NCBI GenBank assembly: GCA_946055175.1
Contig: CAMGET010000117.1
Coordinates: 1 to 5,539 of the forward strand
Reading direction: 5' to 3'
Length of the DNA stretch: 5,539 nt
Source of the DNA: an uncultured Roseburia sp.
Lineage (GTDB): Bacteria; Bacillota; Clostridia; Lachnospirales; Lachnospiraceae
Part shown: positions 4,540 to 5,539 of the stretch, piece after piece
How the letters are laid out: each line of letters opens with the position of its first letter
How positions within the stretch are numbered: position 1 is the stretch's first letter
The notes under the pieces: model-generated
Seen by the model: only the letters and a program-made list of their open reading frames with translations
Told to the model about the DNA's origin: nothing
Databases searched by the model: none
Made by a program: the position numbers and the translations under genes

Positions 4540-5539
4540 ATGAGATGTGGAGGCATATTGATGCACATTTCATCGTTACCATCACCATATGGTATCGGTA
4601 CGATGGGTAAGGAAGCGCGGAAGTTTGCGGACTTTTTGGAGAAAGCAGGTCAGAAATACTGGCAGATTTTACCGATTTGTCCTACAAGCTATGGTGATTC
4701 ACCATACCAATCATTTTCAAGCTTTGCAGGAAATCCTTATTTTATTGATTTAGAGACATTATGCAAAGAAAAGTTATTGAAGAAATCAGAATGTGAGTCA
4801 TTTCCATGGGGAGAAAATCCACACTATGTTGATTATGGTGTGATGTATCAGTCAAGATATCAGTTGTTAAGACTTGCATTTAACAGATTTAAGAAAGATA
4901 TACCGGATGAATTCTATACATTTTGCAAAAAAGAAGCAGAATGGTTAGAAGAATATGCGCTGTTTATGGCGCTAAAAGATGCGCATGGCGGTGTGGCTTG
5001 GTTTGAATGGGAGGACGAACTGAGATTACGCAAGCCTGAGGCATTAGAAGCAGCAAGAAGAGAATATGCGGATAATATTCTCTTCTATAAGATGCTTCAG
5101 TATTTATTCTATAAACAGTGGTGGAGCCTGAAAGAATATGTAAATGGGAAGGGAATTGAGATTGTTGGCGATGTTCCTATTTATGTTGCAGGTGATTCAG
5201 CCGATGTATGGGCAAATCCGTCGCAGTTCTATTTAGATGAAAACTTAAATCCAATTGATGTAGCAGGATGTCCGCCGGATGCATTTTCAGCAGATGGTCA
5301 ATTATGGGGGAATCCGTTATTCCGTTGGGATGTGATGAAAAAAGATAATTATGAATGGTGGACAAAGCGTATTAAAGCGGTATCCAAATTATATGATGTA
5401 GTTCGTATTGATCATTTCCGCGGCTTTGATTCTTATTATGCAATTCCGGCAAAAGACACAACTGCGAAAAACGGTGAGTGGAGACAGGGACCGGGCATGG
5501 ACTTATTCAAGACATTGAAACGCAGATTGGGTAAACTCA
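4540..5539 (+). CDS. malQ: 4-alpha-glucanotransferase (amylomaltase, GH77), 3' end missing
   Basis: This is the N-terminal 333 residues of a cytoplasmic disproportionating enzyme, which transfers maltosyl and longer units between alpha-1,4-glucans and releases glucose; the frame is still open at the right edge. GH77 landmarks appear in order: RCGGILMHISSLPSPYGIG (2-20), WQILPICPT (41-49), SPYQSFSSFAGNPY (54-67), GDVPIYVAGDSADVWANP (210-227), PPDAFSADGQLWGNP (245-259) and VRIDHFRGF (288-296). D291 in the last motif is the catalytic nucleophile. The general acid/base Glu and the third catalytic Asp lie beyond the window. The family is usually about 500 residues, so about one third is missing. 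It follows the regulator by 77 bp, with no clear promoter of its own, so co-transcription with the regulator is likely. It is the strongest evidence that the neighbouring transporter handles malto-oligosaccharides. The identity is certain at the family level. Confidence 0.96.
   Translation, partial: MRCGGILMHISSLPSPYGIGTMGKEARKFADFLEKAGQKYWQILPICPTSYGDSPYQSFSSFAGNPYFIDLETLCKEKLLKKSECESFPWGENPHYVDYGVMYQSRYQLLRLAFNRFKKDIPDEFYTFCKKEAEWLEEYALFMALKDAHGGVAWFEWEDELRLRKPEALEAARREYADNILFYKMLQYLFYKQWWSLKEYVNGKGIEIVGDVPIYVAGDSADVWANPSQFYLDENLNPIDVAGCPPDAFSADGQLWGNPLFRWDVMKKDNYEWWTKRIKAVSKLYDVVRIDHFRGFDSYYAIPAKDTTAKNGEWRQGPGMDLFKTLKRRLGKL

Noticed and set aside
4540..4563. Alternative malQ start at the ATG at 4561 with its own GGAGG.
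   Set aside because: It would remove the conserved GH77 N-terminal residues RCGGIL; the GGAGG there also encodes part of that segment.
4044..4568. Several overlapping open frames on the minus strand opposite the regulator and the malQ start.
   Set aside because: They lie antisense to clearly conserved genes, overlap each other in different frames, and show no recognisable domain or ribosome site.
5177..5365. Minus-strand open frame of 62 codons opposite malQ.
   Set aside because: The + strand here encodes conserved GH77 motifs, so this is a shadow frame.

Overview
The window holds an alpha-glucan (maltose/maltodextrin type) uptake and processing locus, all on the + strand. From left to right it carries a solute-binding lipoprotein, two ABC permease subunits, a LacI-family regulator, and the first two thirds of a 4-alpha-glucanotransferase (malQ) that runs off the right edge. 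The composition is moderately AT-rich, ribosome binding sites are strong AGGAGG types, a lipobox follows a short Lys/Arg n-region, and the gene order is typical of gut Clostridia. This suggests a Firmicute of the Lachnospiraceae kind (Roseburia/Agathobacter/Butyrivibrio-like). The genus is an inference.

Region by region: 1-135 is a dense control region. It has a near-consensus sigma-A promoter (TTGAAA-16-TATAAT), a cre/LacI-type operator just past the expected start of transcription, five copies of a GGTAA/TTACC half-site, and two adjacent hairpins in the predicted leader. The binding protein follows (136-1476). The 158-bp gap after it contains a GC-rich 12-bp hairpin with a short T-run, probably an intrinsic terminator or attenuator, and a second inverted repeat. 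The two permease genes (1635-2486 and 2488-3330) are tightly coupled, with one base between them. A 121-bp gap holds an extended -10 promoter and a palindrome at its predicted start point. The lacI-type gene comes next (3452-4462), then a 77-bp gap with a hairpin, then malQ (4540 onward).

How they work together: the lipoprotein would capture an oligosaccharide outside the cell and pass it to the two-permease channel. An ATPase not encoded here must power import. MalQ would rearrange imported malto-oligosaccharides in the cytoplasm, and the LacI-type protein is the natural candidate to control the operon through sites in 1-135. Substrate identity rests mainly on the malQ neighbour and the family resemblance of the transporter.

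No novel defence, mobile or CRISPR-like system is visible. The genes are ordinary; the most interesting material is the unusually structured regulatory leader upstream of the binding-protein gene.
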